Of a DNA stretch of 64,000 bases, positions 54,606 through 63,972 are shown piece after piece. This stretch comes from CAXBBB01 sp963815505 (GTDB taxonomy: Bacteria > Bacteroidota > Rhodothermia > Rhodothermales > BA12), in contig CAWFGU010000014.1 in assembly GCA_963815505.1 (NCBI GenBank), forward strand, positions 248,001-312,000. Reading direction: 5' to 3'. The notes beneath the pieces are model-generated. The model made no database searches, was not told where the DNA came from, and saw only the letters and a program-made list of their open reading frames with translations. The stretch's first letter is position 1. Every line of letters begins with the position of its first letter. The translations under genes and the position numbers were made by a program.

Positions 54606-55292
54606 CTAAATACCCCCCAGCGACTCCCAGCGCGGTAGCAGGAGCGAAGGTGCGGGCGGCGGAGAAGCAGGTGACGGCGCGTGTGGCGTCAGCATCGGCT
54701 CTTCGCGCGAGGTACGGCCGTCCGACGACTCCACGACTTCTGGGTAGGGGCTGAGCGGTCGGCGCTCGGCCGAAGGATGTGGCGCGGCGGCGGGCGGACG
54801 CGGTAGCGAGGGCTTGGCCGGTCTGGGCGTGCGCTGCAGCTGCGCGAACGTCGGATCGAGCGCTGGAGGCGGTGGAGCAGGCTGCGAGGCACCAGACGAC
54901 GTGATGCGCACGGCCAGTTCGATCACTTCGCTGAACTCCTTCCACTTGAACGGCTTGGACAAGTACAGATCGAAACCCGCGCCTAGCAGACGCTGCCGGT
55001 CCTCGGGCGACGAGTAGCCCGTCACGGCGACGATGGCCGTCGACTGGTGATGTGCGAGTTGCTTGATCGTCTGCATCACCTCGACGCCGTTCATCCGGTC
55101 GGCGAGGTTGATGTCGAGCAGGATCGTCTGGTAGGGGTGCGCCTGGGCCTGCTCGATCGCCTCGCGCCCCGTCGACGCGAAGTCGACGGCGTACTGGCGG
55201 CTCAGGAAACGAACCTGCATGCGCCGCGTCATGTCGTGATCCTCGACCAGGAGGATGCGGGGCAGAATAGGAGGAGACGTGGAGTCGGGCAT
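54606..55292 (-). CDS. Single-domain response regulator with Pro-rich tail
   Basis: 228 residues. A receiver (LLVEDHDMTRRMQVRFLSRQ; phospho-Asp in ILLDINLADRMNGVEV; TGY and KPFKW) takes about the first 125 residues, followed by about 100 residues rich in Pro, Ser and Arg with no recognised output domain. It may work through protein-protein contacts. The start opens MPDSTSPPILPRILLVED. It lies convergent to the esterase. Confidence 0.85.
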   Translation of the reverse strand: MPDSTSPPILPRILLVEDHDMTRRMQVRFLSRQYAVDFASTGREAIEQAQAHPYQTILLDINLADRMNGVEVMQTIKQLAHHQSTAIVAVTGYSSPEDRQRLLGAGFDLYLSKPFKWKEFSEVIELAVRITSSGASQPAPPPPALDPTFAQLQRTPRPAKPSLPRPPAAAPHPSAERRPLSPYPEVVESSDGRTSREEPMLTPHAPSPASPPPAPSLLLPRWESLGGI

Positions 55293-55431
55293 GGCAGAGA
55301 CGCTTACTGTCCGAGGTATCGGCAGGTCGGACGGCATCTTGAGTCCGTCAAAAATGACGCCGGTATTTTTCTCGAGACGAAACGACGGGTGCGGACGCGG
55401 TCGATGGGGTGGCAGATAGAGGAAAAGCGCC

Positions 55432-58118
55432 TCAGCCATCGCCGTTCCCACTTCCACCTCCGCGCGACGACGCACGCCTACGAGGTGGAGGAGGCGGAGC
55501 TTCGGTGGGCGCAGGCGCCACGACGGGCGTCCGGACCGGGACGGGCTGCGGTAGCGCAGCGGGCGCCTGAGGTGCAACCGGTTCGGCAGGCAAGGGCTCG
55601 ACTCGCGAAGGCGACGGAGCGGCTGGACTGGGCCGGGGCGACGAAGTCGGGAGAGGCGTCGTCGAAGCAGGACCGGCGGACGGCGACTGGGAAACGCTAG
55701 ATGGGCGAGCAGGCGCTGTGTCGGAGCCGGGGTCAGAGTCGGAGCGATACCGAATCGTACCGGTGCGTCCGGCGAGGGCGCGCGAGGTATCCGAGTGAAA
55801 GCGAAGCGTGTCGCCGGCCAGAGGGGCGCGTCGGGCGTCGGCGGAATCGATAGCCAGACGCACATCGTCGTTCCATCGGGCGCGGTCCGCTGAGCGCTCC
55901 TGGTAGCCGGGCGGCGGCTGAAAGCGAGTGTCCGCGTCGAGACTCAAACCGGACTTCTGCACGTCGACCGCGAAGTCGCCGACGACGAAAAGGGCGTTGT
56001 GCCCGCCCTGACCCCAGTAGCTCGTCCGAAATGCCAATCGCCGATCGTCGAAGCCGACCCATGCGCCCATCACCAGATCAGGATGCGCGGCGATGAACCA
56101 GCCGTCGGCGCTCTCCTGCGTCGTGCCTGTTTTACCTGCGACATCGCCCCGGACTCCCATCGACCTCAGGCGCTGCGCGGTGCCCCGGTCGACCACGTCG
56201 CGCATCATGTCGAGAACGGCGTACGAGGTCGATGCCGGAAGCGCGCGTTGCTGCTGCGGTCCGAACTGTGCCAGCACGTTGCCCTCGCTGTCCTCGATGC
56301 GCGTCACGATCGTGGGCGTGCGCCGGACGCCTCCGCCCGCCAGCGTGCCGTACGCACCGACCATCTCGAGCAGCGTCACCTCGCTCGTGCCCAGGGCCAG
56401 CGAAGGAACTGCCCGAAGCGGCGACGTGATGCCCGCCTGCTGTGCCGTCCGCACGACTTCGGCCGGTCCGACCTGGTCGATGAGTGCGGCGCTGATCGTG
56501 TTCTTGGAGTACGTTAGCCCGCTGCGCAGCGTGACTGCCGCTCCGCTGGCGCCTCCTCCCGAGTTGGCAGGCCTCCAACCGTCGTAGTCGCGGACGGTGT
56601 CGAGCACGCGGTCGTCGGGCGCGTAGCCCCAGTTGAGCGCGGCAGCGTAGACGAACGGCTTGAACGTCGAGCCCGGCTGCCTACGCGACTGACTCGCTCG
56701 GTCGAACTGGCTCGTCCTGTAGTCGCGGCCGCCCACGTAGGCGCGCACGTAGCCCGTCTCGGGTTCGAGCGCCACAAACGACGCTTCGAGCCGCGCGGTC
56801 TGCGCCTTGACCGAGTCGACGAATGCGTTGTCGGCCTTGAGCATCAGTAGCGCCTGGGACTGCGACTCGCCCTGGTCACGCAGTATGTTGAACCGCGACG
56901 TTTGGCGCAGCGCACGGTCGAGCGCCTCGGGGTGCCGCTGCCAGAAATAGGGAAACGTGCCTGCCTGTGGGTAGGCGGATGCCGACTGCGACAGCAGACC
57001 CGACGAGCTGCGGCTCCACTCGTATGCGGCGACGCGTTGCAACAGCTCGCCCTCTTCGTCGACGGCACGCTGAGCCGCGTTCTGCAGCCGCATGTCGAGC
57101 GTCGTGAAAATGCGCAGGCCGCCGGTATAGAGGTCGCGGTTGTTGGCCTTGGCCCATGCCTGCACCCACTGCTCGACGAAATCGGCGAAGTAGGGCGCCG
57201 GGGAGTCGGCCGGGTCGGGCGTCGAGAAGTTGAGGCCGAGTGGCGATTGGGTGAACGCGTCGACCTGAGATGGTTCGAGGTAGCCGTGCTGGCCCATCAG
57301 CCCCAGGACAGTGGCGCGGCGCTGGCGAGCCTCGATGGGATTTCGGACGGGGTTGTAGTAGGTCGTCGCTTTGAGCGTGCCGACGAGCAGGGCGGCTTCG
57401 GGCGGCGTCAGTTCGGCGGCCGACTTGTCGAAGTAGACCTGTGATGCCGCCTCGATGCCGAACGCGTTGAATCCGAACGGTACCGTGTTGAGGTACATCT
57501 CGAGGATCTCTGTCTTCGAATACGCCTCCTCAAGTCTGCGCGCTGTCATGATCTCGCGCAGTTTGCGGTCGATCGAGTCGTCGCGGCCGACGCCGGGAAA
57601 CAGGTTGCGCGCCAGCTGCATCGTGATCGTCGATCCACCCTGAGGATCGCCGCGCAGCGTGAGCCACACCGACGAGGTCAGGCGCCGCCAGTCGACGCCG
57701 CCATGCTCGAAGAAGCGAAAGTCCTCGGTCGCTACGAGCGCGTTGGCAACGGTGGGGCTGATGCGATCGTAGCTCACCCACGTCCGGTTCTCGTCGTGGT
57801 AGCGTCCGATTTCTTCGCCGGTTTCCGCATAGGCGATCGACGCCAGGTGCATCGACGGGTTGCGGAGTTCGTAGAGATCGGGAATGTCGGTCTGGAGCAG
57901 GCTGGCCCAGATCCATAGTCCACCCAGCGCCAGGATCGGAAGTGAGATGAGGGTTACACCGACGATGACAAGCGCGCGCCGCAGTCGATTCTTGCGTTTC
58001 GGCTCGGGGCTTGACCTCGAAGCCGATGGAGACGGGGAAGCGTCGGCGGTGGAAGCGCCGGGCCCGCAGGAGGGCGTCCACCGGAGCGAGGATAGAGCGG
58101 GCGCGGCGTGTACGACAT
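55432..58118 (-). CDS. Class A penicillin-binding protein (PBP1A-like), N-terminus uncertain
   Basis: Bifunctional peptidoglycan glycosyltransferase/transpeptidase. One membrane helix (LVIVGVTLISLPILALGGLW), GT51 domain (ATEDFRFFEHGGVDWRRLTS, GGSTITMQLARNLFPG), transpeptidase with SxxK (QPGSTFKPFVY), SxN (TYSKNTISAA) and KTG (AGKTGTTQES). The C-terminus after about 700 is a Pro/Ser/Arg-rich tail. The ATG proposed at 58118 is in another frame from the body, with a change near 58030. In the body frame no start codon exists upstream of the first ATG at 57852. Core about 800 residues. Confidence 0.88.
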
Positions 58119-58263
58119 GACGGAGCGATAGAGCGATGGCAGGGTACGGCGGTAGGCGCTGCCTGTTCGTCTCGTGTGTTCGTGTCGTGCAACTTGAAGG
58201 CCTCCGCGGCGCTATAAGAAGGCTCCGCTCCCACTGCGACAGCGCGCGACGCTGCGCCCATAC

Positions 58264-58953
58264 ATGACCTCGTCCGCCTTCCAGCCCAGCACCGACTTCG
58301 GCGCGTTTCCTCCGGTCATCAAGAACCTCTTGATCATCAACGGGCTGTTTTTCCTGTTCAGCCTGGTTCCTACGACCGGCGCGCTACTCATCCAGTGGCT
58401 GGGTCTGTGGGCGCCCTTCATCGCCTACCCAGTTCAGCTGATGCAGGGCGGACCCGGCATCGACGGAGATTTCTATCCGTGGCAACTGCTCACGTACGGC
58501 TTTCTGCACGGCGGTCTAGGCCACTTCTTCTTCAACATGCTGGCGCTGTGGCTCTTCGGCGTCGCCATCGAGCGCACGTGGGGGTCTCGGCGGTTTGCGT
58601 TCTACTACTTCTTCTGTTTGATCGGATCGGGTCTGATCCAGTTACTCGTCATCACCTTCATCGACCCGACGCCTGTTCCTACGATCGGTGCGTCAGGTGC
58701 GGTGTTTGGGATCCTGCTTGCGTTCGGGATGATGTTTCCCGAGTCGGAGATCTACCTCTATTTCCTGTTTCCGATCAAAGCCAAGTACTTCGTTCTGCTC
58801 TATGGCGCGTTCGAGTTGTACTCGGGATTCGCGCGCTCCGGCTCGAACATCGCCCATTTTGCGCACCTGGGCGGCATGCTGTTCGGATTTATCCTGATTA
58901 TGTATTGGAGGGGCAAACTGCCGATCAAGCCGGGCGGTCGGTCGTACGTCTAG
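58264..58953 (+). CDS. Rhomboid-family intramembrane serine protease
   Basis: 229 residues, about seven membrane segments. Active Ser in PTIGASGAVFGILLAFGMM (near 144) and His in HFAHLGGMLFGFILIMYW (near 201), plus the conserved FLHGGLGHFFFNMLALWLFG. Probably active. The next rhomboid-like gene starts 23 nt downstream, so they are co-transcribed and their products may interact. Confidence 0.92.
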   Translation: MTSSAFQPSTDFGAFPPVIKNLLIINGLFFLFSLVPTTGALLIQWLGLWAPFIAYPVQLMQGGPGIDGDFYPWQLLTYGFLHGGLGHFFFNMLALWLFGVAIERTWGSRRFAFYYFFCLIGSGLIQLLVITFIDPTPVPTIGASGAVFGILLAFGMMFPESEIYLYFLFPIKAKYFVLLYGAFELYSGFARSGSNIAHFAHLGGMLFGFILIMYWRGKLPIKPGGRSYV

Positions 58954-58975
58954 CCGCCACTAACCCCAGCCGCCG

Positions 58976-59828
58976 ATGAACCGCTTTCGTTTCTGGTACG
59001 ACTCGCTGCCGCCCGTCCTGCGGATCCTGATGCTCGTGCAGGTGGTCGTCTACGTAGTATCTATGGTGCTCGCGGCCGTCAGCCCGCAGTCGCTGGCTCT
59101 GGTGCGCAGTTACCTCGCCGTTCCCGGGGGCTCGCCGCTCGACGCGCCCTGGACGATTTTCACCTATGCATTTGTCCACACCCGGACCGGCCTGGGCGGC
59201 TTCCTGGAAGTCGCCTTCAACGTCGCGTTTCTCTACTGGATCGGCGAGGAGCAGGAGCGCATGCTGGGCGGCGCGTGGGTGCTGACGGCGTGGGGCTTGG
59301 GAGCGCTCGGAGGCGGACTGGTCGCGCTGGCGACCGGGCTGGCTCTACGAAGGATCGCAGGCAGCCGTGCTGGGGCTGATCTTCGCCACGGCGATTCAGT
59401 TTCCCTACAAGACCATCGGACTGTTGCTGCTCGGAGCCGTTCGGCTGCTGTGGGTAGGCGTGGGCCTGCTGGCGTTCGAACTGCTGGCGCCACCGGGCTA
59501 CGTGTTCGCGGGTATCGGCGGATCGCTGGCTGGTGTGGCGATGGGCGCGCTGGCGCTGCGCGGCTACCACCTTCACGGTTGGGTCAAGGGCGCGATGGAG
59601 AGTTCGTCGGAACGCCGCAGCCCAGCGCCGCGCAGCGACCAGGCCGAGGCAGAGCCGGAAGCCGTGTCGGGGTGGCGCGCGATGGGGGCTCGGCTGTCCG
59701 ATCCCAAAGGCTCGCGCCGCCCGTCGCGGCAGGACGTGGATCGCATCCTCGAGAAGATCAGTGACGAGGGCATGGACGCGCTGACGGATTCGGAGCGCGA
59801 GACTCTCGACGCGTACAGCAAGCGGTAG
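58976..59828 (+). CDS. Rhomboid-like protein lacking the catalytic dyad, frameshifted
   Basis: About 284 residues once frames are joined near 59350. Membrane segments resemble rhomboids (MLVQVVVYVVSMVLAAV, FLEVAFNVAFLYWIGEEQER). Where the active protease has GASGAVFG, the reconstructed sequence is GSQAAVLG, so Ser is replaced by Gln. Where the protease has HLGG, it has GIGG, so His is replaced by Gly. This suggests a catalytically dead pseudo-rhomboid, with a long charged C-terminal cytoplasmic tail (SGWRAMGARLSDPKGSRRPS). Confidence 0.78.
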
Positions 59829-59831
59829 CCG

Positions 59832-60992
59832 GTGCGTAAACTCGTCTCGTTTACCTTCTGGACGCTCGACGCGTTCGTGGCCGGGCTGTTCGTGCTTGCC
59901 TGGCTAGGCCGCTACGTTCGCCCGGACGGCGTGACGTGGCCGCTCCAGCTGATCGCCATCGGCTTTCCCTATCTCACGGCCGCCGTCGCCGTTCTGCTGG
60001 TTGCACAGATGCTTCGCCGCAAGTGGCGCAGCGTGAGCGTCCACGCCGTCCTGTTGGCGTTCGCGTTTGCCCGGTATGGGGACGCACCTGCTTCCTACGA
60101 TTCGTCCTCTCCTCCCGCGGACACGCTAGCGCTCCTGACGTACAACGTCTCCCCTTACTTCGGTGATGCGGAGCACAAGGGGAGTCTGTTTGCGGCGTTC
60201 GTCGACTCACTCGCGCCCGACGTTCTGACGCTTCAGGAGGGCCCGATCGTTGTTCGTGGCCCAGCCGACGCAGCAGTACGGGCGTGGCGTTTACCCGCTC
60301 AATCACTTCGCCGCGCTCAAGGACTCAATCGGGCTACGACGCGCCCCTGCCCACGCGCTCGGGGGCCGGCGCCGGGCTGCCCTACACGCGGAGCACAACG
60401 CTGGCCCGCGTCATGCAACCGGCTATGCACGTGTACACGCTGCGGGAGCGCTATCCGAACGACGCGTTGCGGCAGTTCATTCGCTTGGAGTACGAACTTG
60501 GGAGGGAAACGGGTCGCGATCTACAACATGCATCTTCGTTCCTACGGCAATGAGAAACCCTGGTCCGACACGACTTTCCACGCGCTCGCACCGCTGACGT
60601 GGCGTCCGTTCCTGCGCCGCTACCGCTCGTCGATCCTCGAGCGCGCCAACGAGGCGGATACGCTCTTTGCGTTGATCCAAGCCGATTCGCTACCCGTCGT
60701 GGTGTCCGGTGACTTCAACTCGACCATGCACAATTGGTCGTACAGTCGGATCCAGCAGTTCGGACTAGACGATGCGTGGCGAATTCGAGGGCGAGGCCGA
60801 AGCGCGACCTACCACGTCAAAGCGCCCATCGCCCGGATCGACTTCGTGCTGGTCGATCCACGTCTGCGTGTGCTCAGCGCCGACTTGATCGACGAGACCG
60901 AACTGTCGGATCACTTTCCGCTGCTGGTACGGCTCGCGTGGAAAGACGATGCGCCGGAAACGCAACCGGCGCTCCCCGATACGACTCGCTGA
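59832..60992 (+). CDS. Membrane-anchored endonuclease/exonuclease/phosphatase-family protein, frameshifted
   Basis: The GTG start 3 nt after the rhomboid-like stop gives a short membrane region (FWTLDAFVAGLFVLAWLGRY, VAVLLVAQMLRRKWRSV). EEP hydrolase elements follow: LALLTYNVSPYFG, PDVLTLQEG (catalytic Glu), IYNMHLRSYG, VVSGDFNSTMHNWSYSR and LSDHFPLLVRL. Frame changes near 60240, 60330 and 60495 are needed; the first and last parts share the same frame and total length is 387 codons. Substrate unknown (DNA, sphingomyelin-like lipid or inositol phosphates are all known for the family). Confidence 0.78.
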   Translation: MRKLVSFTFWTLDAFVAGLFVLAWLGRYVRPDGVTWPLQLIAIGFPYLTAAVAVLLVAQMLRRKWRSVSVHAVLLAFAFARYGDAPASYDSSSPPADTLALLTYNVSPYFGDAEHKGSLFAAFVDSLAPDVLTLQEGPIVVRGPADAAVRAWRLPAQSLRRAQGLNRATTRPCPRARGPAPGCPTRGAQRWPASCNRLCTCTRCGSAIRTTRCGSSFAWSTNLGGKRVAIYNMHLRSYGNEKPWSDTTFHALAPLTWRPFLRRYRSSILERANEADTLFALIQADSLPVVVSGDFNSTMHNWSYSRIQQFGLDDAWRIRGRGRSATYHVKAPIARIDFVLVDPRLRVLSADLIDETELSDHFPLLVRLAWKDDAPETQPALPDTTR

Positions 60993-61050
60993 CGCTACCG
61001 GCACAACTGCGCCCAGCGCTCGTTCGGCTTCCAACATCTCTTTACGATCC

Positions 61051-62142
61051 ATGCAACGACCTCGACGTATCAGCCGCCCCGTCATGGTGGGCAACGTTCA
61101 AGTGGGCGGCGGCGCCCCGATCTCGGTCCAGTCGATGACGACCGGCAAGACGCACGACGTACCCAACTGCGTCGCCGAGATCACGCGGCTGGCCGAAGCC
61201 GGAGCCGACATCATCCGCGTCGCCGTGCCGCGCCCCGAAGACGCCGACGCGCTCCCCGAGATCGTGCAACTCAGCCCAGTCCCTATCGTCGCCGACATCC
61301 ACTTCAACCACAAGTACGCGCTCAAAGCCATCGAAGCGGGCGTGGCCAAGGTGCGGCTCAACCCCGGCAACATCGGCAAGGAGGAGTGGGAGCAGGAAGT
61401 GCTGCTCGCGGCTAAAGAGGCGGGCACTCCGATCCGCATCGGCGTCAATGGCGGCTCGCTCGAGAAGGACATCCTGGACAAGTACGGCTATCCCAAGCCC
61501 GAAGCGCTGTTCGAGAGCGCGATGCGTCACGTCGAAATCTGCCGGAAGAGCGGATTCGAGGATCTGATCATCTCGGTCAAGCACTCGGACGTGTACTTCA
61601 TGATTCAGAGCTATCGCCTGCTCGCTGAACGCACCGACTATCCGCTGCACCTGGGTGTGACCGAGAGCGGCAGCCTGCAGAACGGCACGATCAAAAGCAG
61701 CATCGGCATCGGGAGCCTGCTCGCCGACGGCATCGGCGACACCATCCGCGTCAGCCTCGCCGCCGATAGCATCCACGAGGTAGAGGTCGGCCACCAGATC
61801 CTCAAGTCGCTGCGGCTGGGCCGTCCGGGCGTCAACGTGATCGCGTGTCCCACGTGCGGACGCTTGGCGAGCGATCTGTTCTCGGTCGTCAACCAGGTCG
61901 AAGCCGCCATCAAGGAGCGCAAGTTCGAGAAAGACCTGAGCGTGGCGCTGATGGGCTGCGCTGTCAACGGCCCGGGCGAAGCCGCCGGTGCCGACCTGGG
62001 CGTGAGCCTGGGACGCGGACGCGCGCACCTGTTCAAGCGCGGCGAAACCATCGGCACGGTCGACGAGGGCGAGATCGTCGCCGCCGTCCTCGAGCTGATC
62101 GAAAACTGGGACGAGGAGCCTGCCGTGATTCCCGAAGGCTGA
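61051..62142 (+). CDS. ispG: 4-hydroxy-3-methylbut-2-en-1-yl diphosphate synthase
   Basis: IspG reduces MEcPP to HMBPP in the non-mevalonate isoprenoid pathway, which also feeds menaquinone and undecaprenyl lipids. 363 residues: ISVQSMTTGKTHDV, GADIIRVAVPRPEDADAL, IVADIHFNHKYALKAIEAG and the 4Fe-4S cysteines in ACPTCGRLASDL (near 265) and MGCAVNGPGEAAGADLG (near 300). It is of the short two-domain form. The start opens MQRPRRISRPVM; the stop is 3 nt before a convergent gene. Confidence 0.95.
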   Translation: MQRPRRISRPVMVGNVQVGGGAPISVQSMTTGKTHDVPNCVAEITRLAEAGADIIRVAVPRPEDADALPEIVQLSPVPIVADIHFNHKYALKAIEAGVAKVRLNPGNIGKEEWEQEVLLAAKEAGTPIRIGVNGGSLEKDILDKYGYPKPEALFESAMRHVEICRKSGFEDLIISVKHSDVYFMIQSYRLLAERTDYPLHLGVTESGSLQNGTIKSSIGIGSLLADGIGDTIRVSLAADSIHEVEVGHQILKSLRLGRPGVNVIACPTCGRLASDLFSVVNQVEAAIKERKFEKDLSVALMGCAVNGPGEAAGADLGVSLGRGRAHLFKRGETIGTVDEGEIVAAVLELIENWDEEPAVIPEG

Positions 62143-62145
62143 GCC

Positions 62146-63798
62146 CTACCGTACCACGACGAGCGATTGCGTGAGTGCGAACGCCTCCCCGACTGCCCGA
62201 ACGAAGTAGACTCCTGATGCCAAGTTCTGGGGCGTCGGCCACTCGCTACGTTCGGCGAACGCTCCTTCGTGGATCAGCGCCACCTCGCGGCCCAGAGCGT
62301 CGTACATCGACAGACGGATCGTCTGGACCTGATCGGTAGTCAGCCGAATCGTGCGCGAGGTCACGTTCAGCATCGCCGCTCCGGATTCCAACGTCCGGAA
62401 GTGATCCGTTCGTGTGGTAGACGAGGGGTCGTGAGAGTAGAGCCGGGTGCCATAGGTGGTGAAGAAGAGCCGGTTTTCCACCGATGCCATCGGGCCGAAA
62501 AATGTCCATTCGTCGCCCGGAGCGAGATTGCTGACCAGCCGGGTACCTGCTTCGGTGCCGTCGCTCTCCCACAATTCTTGTCCGTGTAGGCTGTCGGTAG
62601 CCGCGAAGAAGAAGCGGTCTCCTGCGCGCACCGGCGGACCTGATTCGCCCCTTACCGAACTGCGGCGGATACTCTTCACGAGTTGCGTGCCCGCATCGGT
62701 ACCGTCGGTCTTCCACAACTCGGCCTTCGCCATAGTCTCTCCCGGCCTGTACTCGGTGACGAAAAAGAACAGGGCGTTCCCAAGGGTAGCGAGGTGGGTC
62801 GGGCCGTAGAAAGCGTTTTGAGGGTCGCCGACGTACGGTGTTCTGATCGGCTGAGTACCTGCTTGGGTACCGTCGCTCTTCCAAAGTATGGGTGCGCCCG
62901 CTGCGTCCCGAGCGGTGAAGAAGAGCATCCCGGCTACGTTCGTCAGGTCATCAATACCGCTCCACTCGCTTCCCGGCGTGATGTCCTTGACGAGGACTGT
63001 TCCGCTTTCTGTCCCGTCGCTCTTCCAAAGCTCACGGCCGGACACTCCATCGGAAGCGGTAAAAAAGAGGGTGCCGTTCACGTCGGTGAGGAGGTCGGGA
63101 GCCGAAAATCTGGGCCTCCCCTCGCTGATGTTTTTGACGACGCGCGTTCCAGCAATCGTTCCGTCGCTCGCCCACAGTTCGGCCCCCGGCATACTTCCAC
63201 GCCCGGAAAAGAGCAGCATGCCCCCGGAGTGGACGAGTCGGCCTTCGGAAGCGGAGACGTTCGGGAAAGAGAACGTCCCTTCGGCCGTGCCATCACTTCG
63301 CCAGAGATTTCCGCCTTCGGTTGCGCCGTACGCGACGAAGAATACCAAGTCTCCGACGCTCGTGAGGCTGTTGGGCGTAGAGCCTCCGATACCGGGGTAG
63401 ATGTCTCGCACCAAGGCGGTGCCCTGCTCGGTGCCGTCGCTTTTCCAGAGTTCTGGGCCGTGTAGGCTGTCGTCTGCCGAGAAGAAAAAGGTGCCCCCAG
63501 CGATCGTAGGGTAGCGAAGTCTGCTGCCGTTCAGTCCTGGTCGAATGTCCCGGACGCGTGCTGTCCCTGAGTCCGTGCCGTCGCTCCTCCACAACTCGTC
63601 CCCGGACGTGCTGTCCTGCGCGGTGAACAGCAGCATCCCGTCAAACTCTACCAGGTTTCCCAGCGGAGTGCCGAGGCGAGGAAGAAACGGGTCGAGCGGA
63701 AATTGCTTGACGAGCGTTTGAGCAGCGGCCGAGTGCTCCAAGCTGAGCAGAAGGGTCAGCAGCAGGACGGATGAAGAGCAGCGCGATGTACGCAACAT
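62146..63798 (-). CDS. ELWxxDGT-repeat surface protein with T9SS sorting domain
   Basis: 550 residues: signal peptide (LLLTLLLSLEHSAAAQ), eight modules with the signature ELWxSDGT (variants DELWRSDGT, PELWKSDGT, GNLWRSDGT, AELWASDGT, RELWKSDGT, PILWKSDGT, AELWKTDGT, QELWESDGT), each about 45-60 residues and predicted to form beta strands, and a C-terminal sorting domain (LSMYDALGREVALIHEG, LASGVYFVRAVGEAF). The repeats recall Hyalangium-type hyalin-like modules found in bacterial surface proteins. Function unknown. The start chosen opens the signal peptide. Confidence 0.9.
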   Translation of the reverse strand: MLRTSRCSSSVLLLTLLLSLEHSAAAQTLVKQFPLDPFLPRLGTPLGNLVEFDGMLLFTAQDSTSGDELWRSDGTDSGTARVRDIRPGLNGSRLRYPTIAGGTFFFSADDSLHGPELWKSDGTEQGTALVRDIYPGIGGSTPNSLTSVGDLVFFVAYGATEGGNLWRSDGTAEGTFSFPNVSASEGRLVHSGGMLLFSGRGSMPGAELWASDGTIAGTRVVKNISEGRPRFSAPDLLTDVNGTLFFTASDGVSGRELWKSDGTESGTVLVKDITPGSEWSGIDDLTNVAGMLFFTARDAAGAPILWKSDGTQAGTQPIRTPYVGDPQNAFYGPTHLATLGNALFFFVTEYRPGETMAKAELWKTDGTDAGTQLVKSIRRSSVRGESGPPVRAGDRFFFAATDSLHGQELWESDGTEAGTRLVSNLAPGDEWTFFGPMASVENRLFFTTYGTRLYSHDPSSTTRTDHFRTLESGAAMLNVTSRTIRLTTDQVQTIRLSMYDALGREVALIHEGAFAERSEWPTPQNLASGVYFVRAVGEAFALTQSLVVVR

Positions 63799-63972
63799 GA
63801 GGAGCGACGAGGTGGGAAGGAAAGAGCGAGGAGCACAAACCACTAACTCTTTTCGATTTGAGCGCCGAAGGTAGTGCCATCGCCCCCGAGCGTAACGCCT
63901 CCCATTCAGCGGTCCTCATTTTTACGATCTGCGTCGATTCAGGGCGACCAGGGCAATGCCTAAACACTTCAT

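Noticed and set aside
61042..62028. 328-codon minus-strand frame over ispG
   Set aside because: IspG with its iron-sulphur cysteines is unambiguous on the plus strand.
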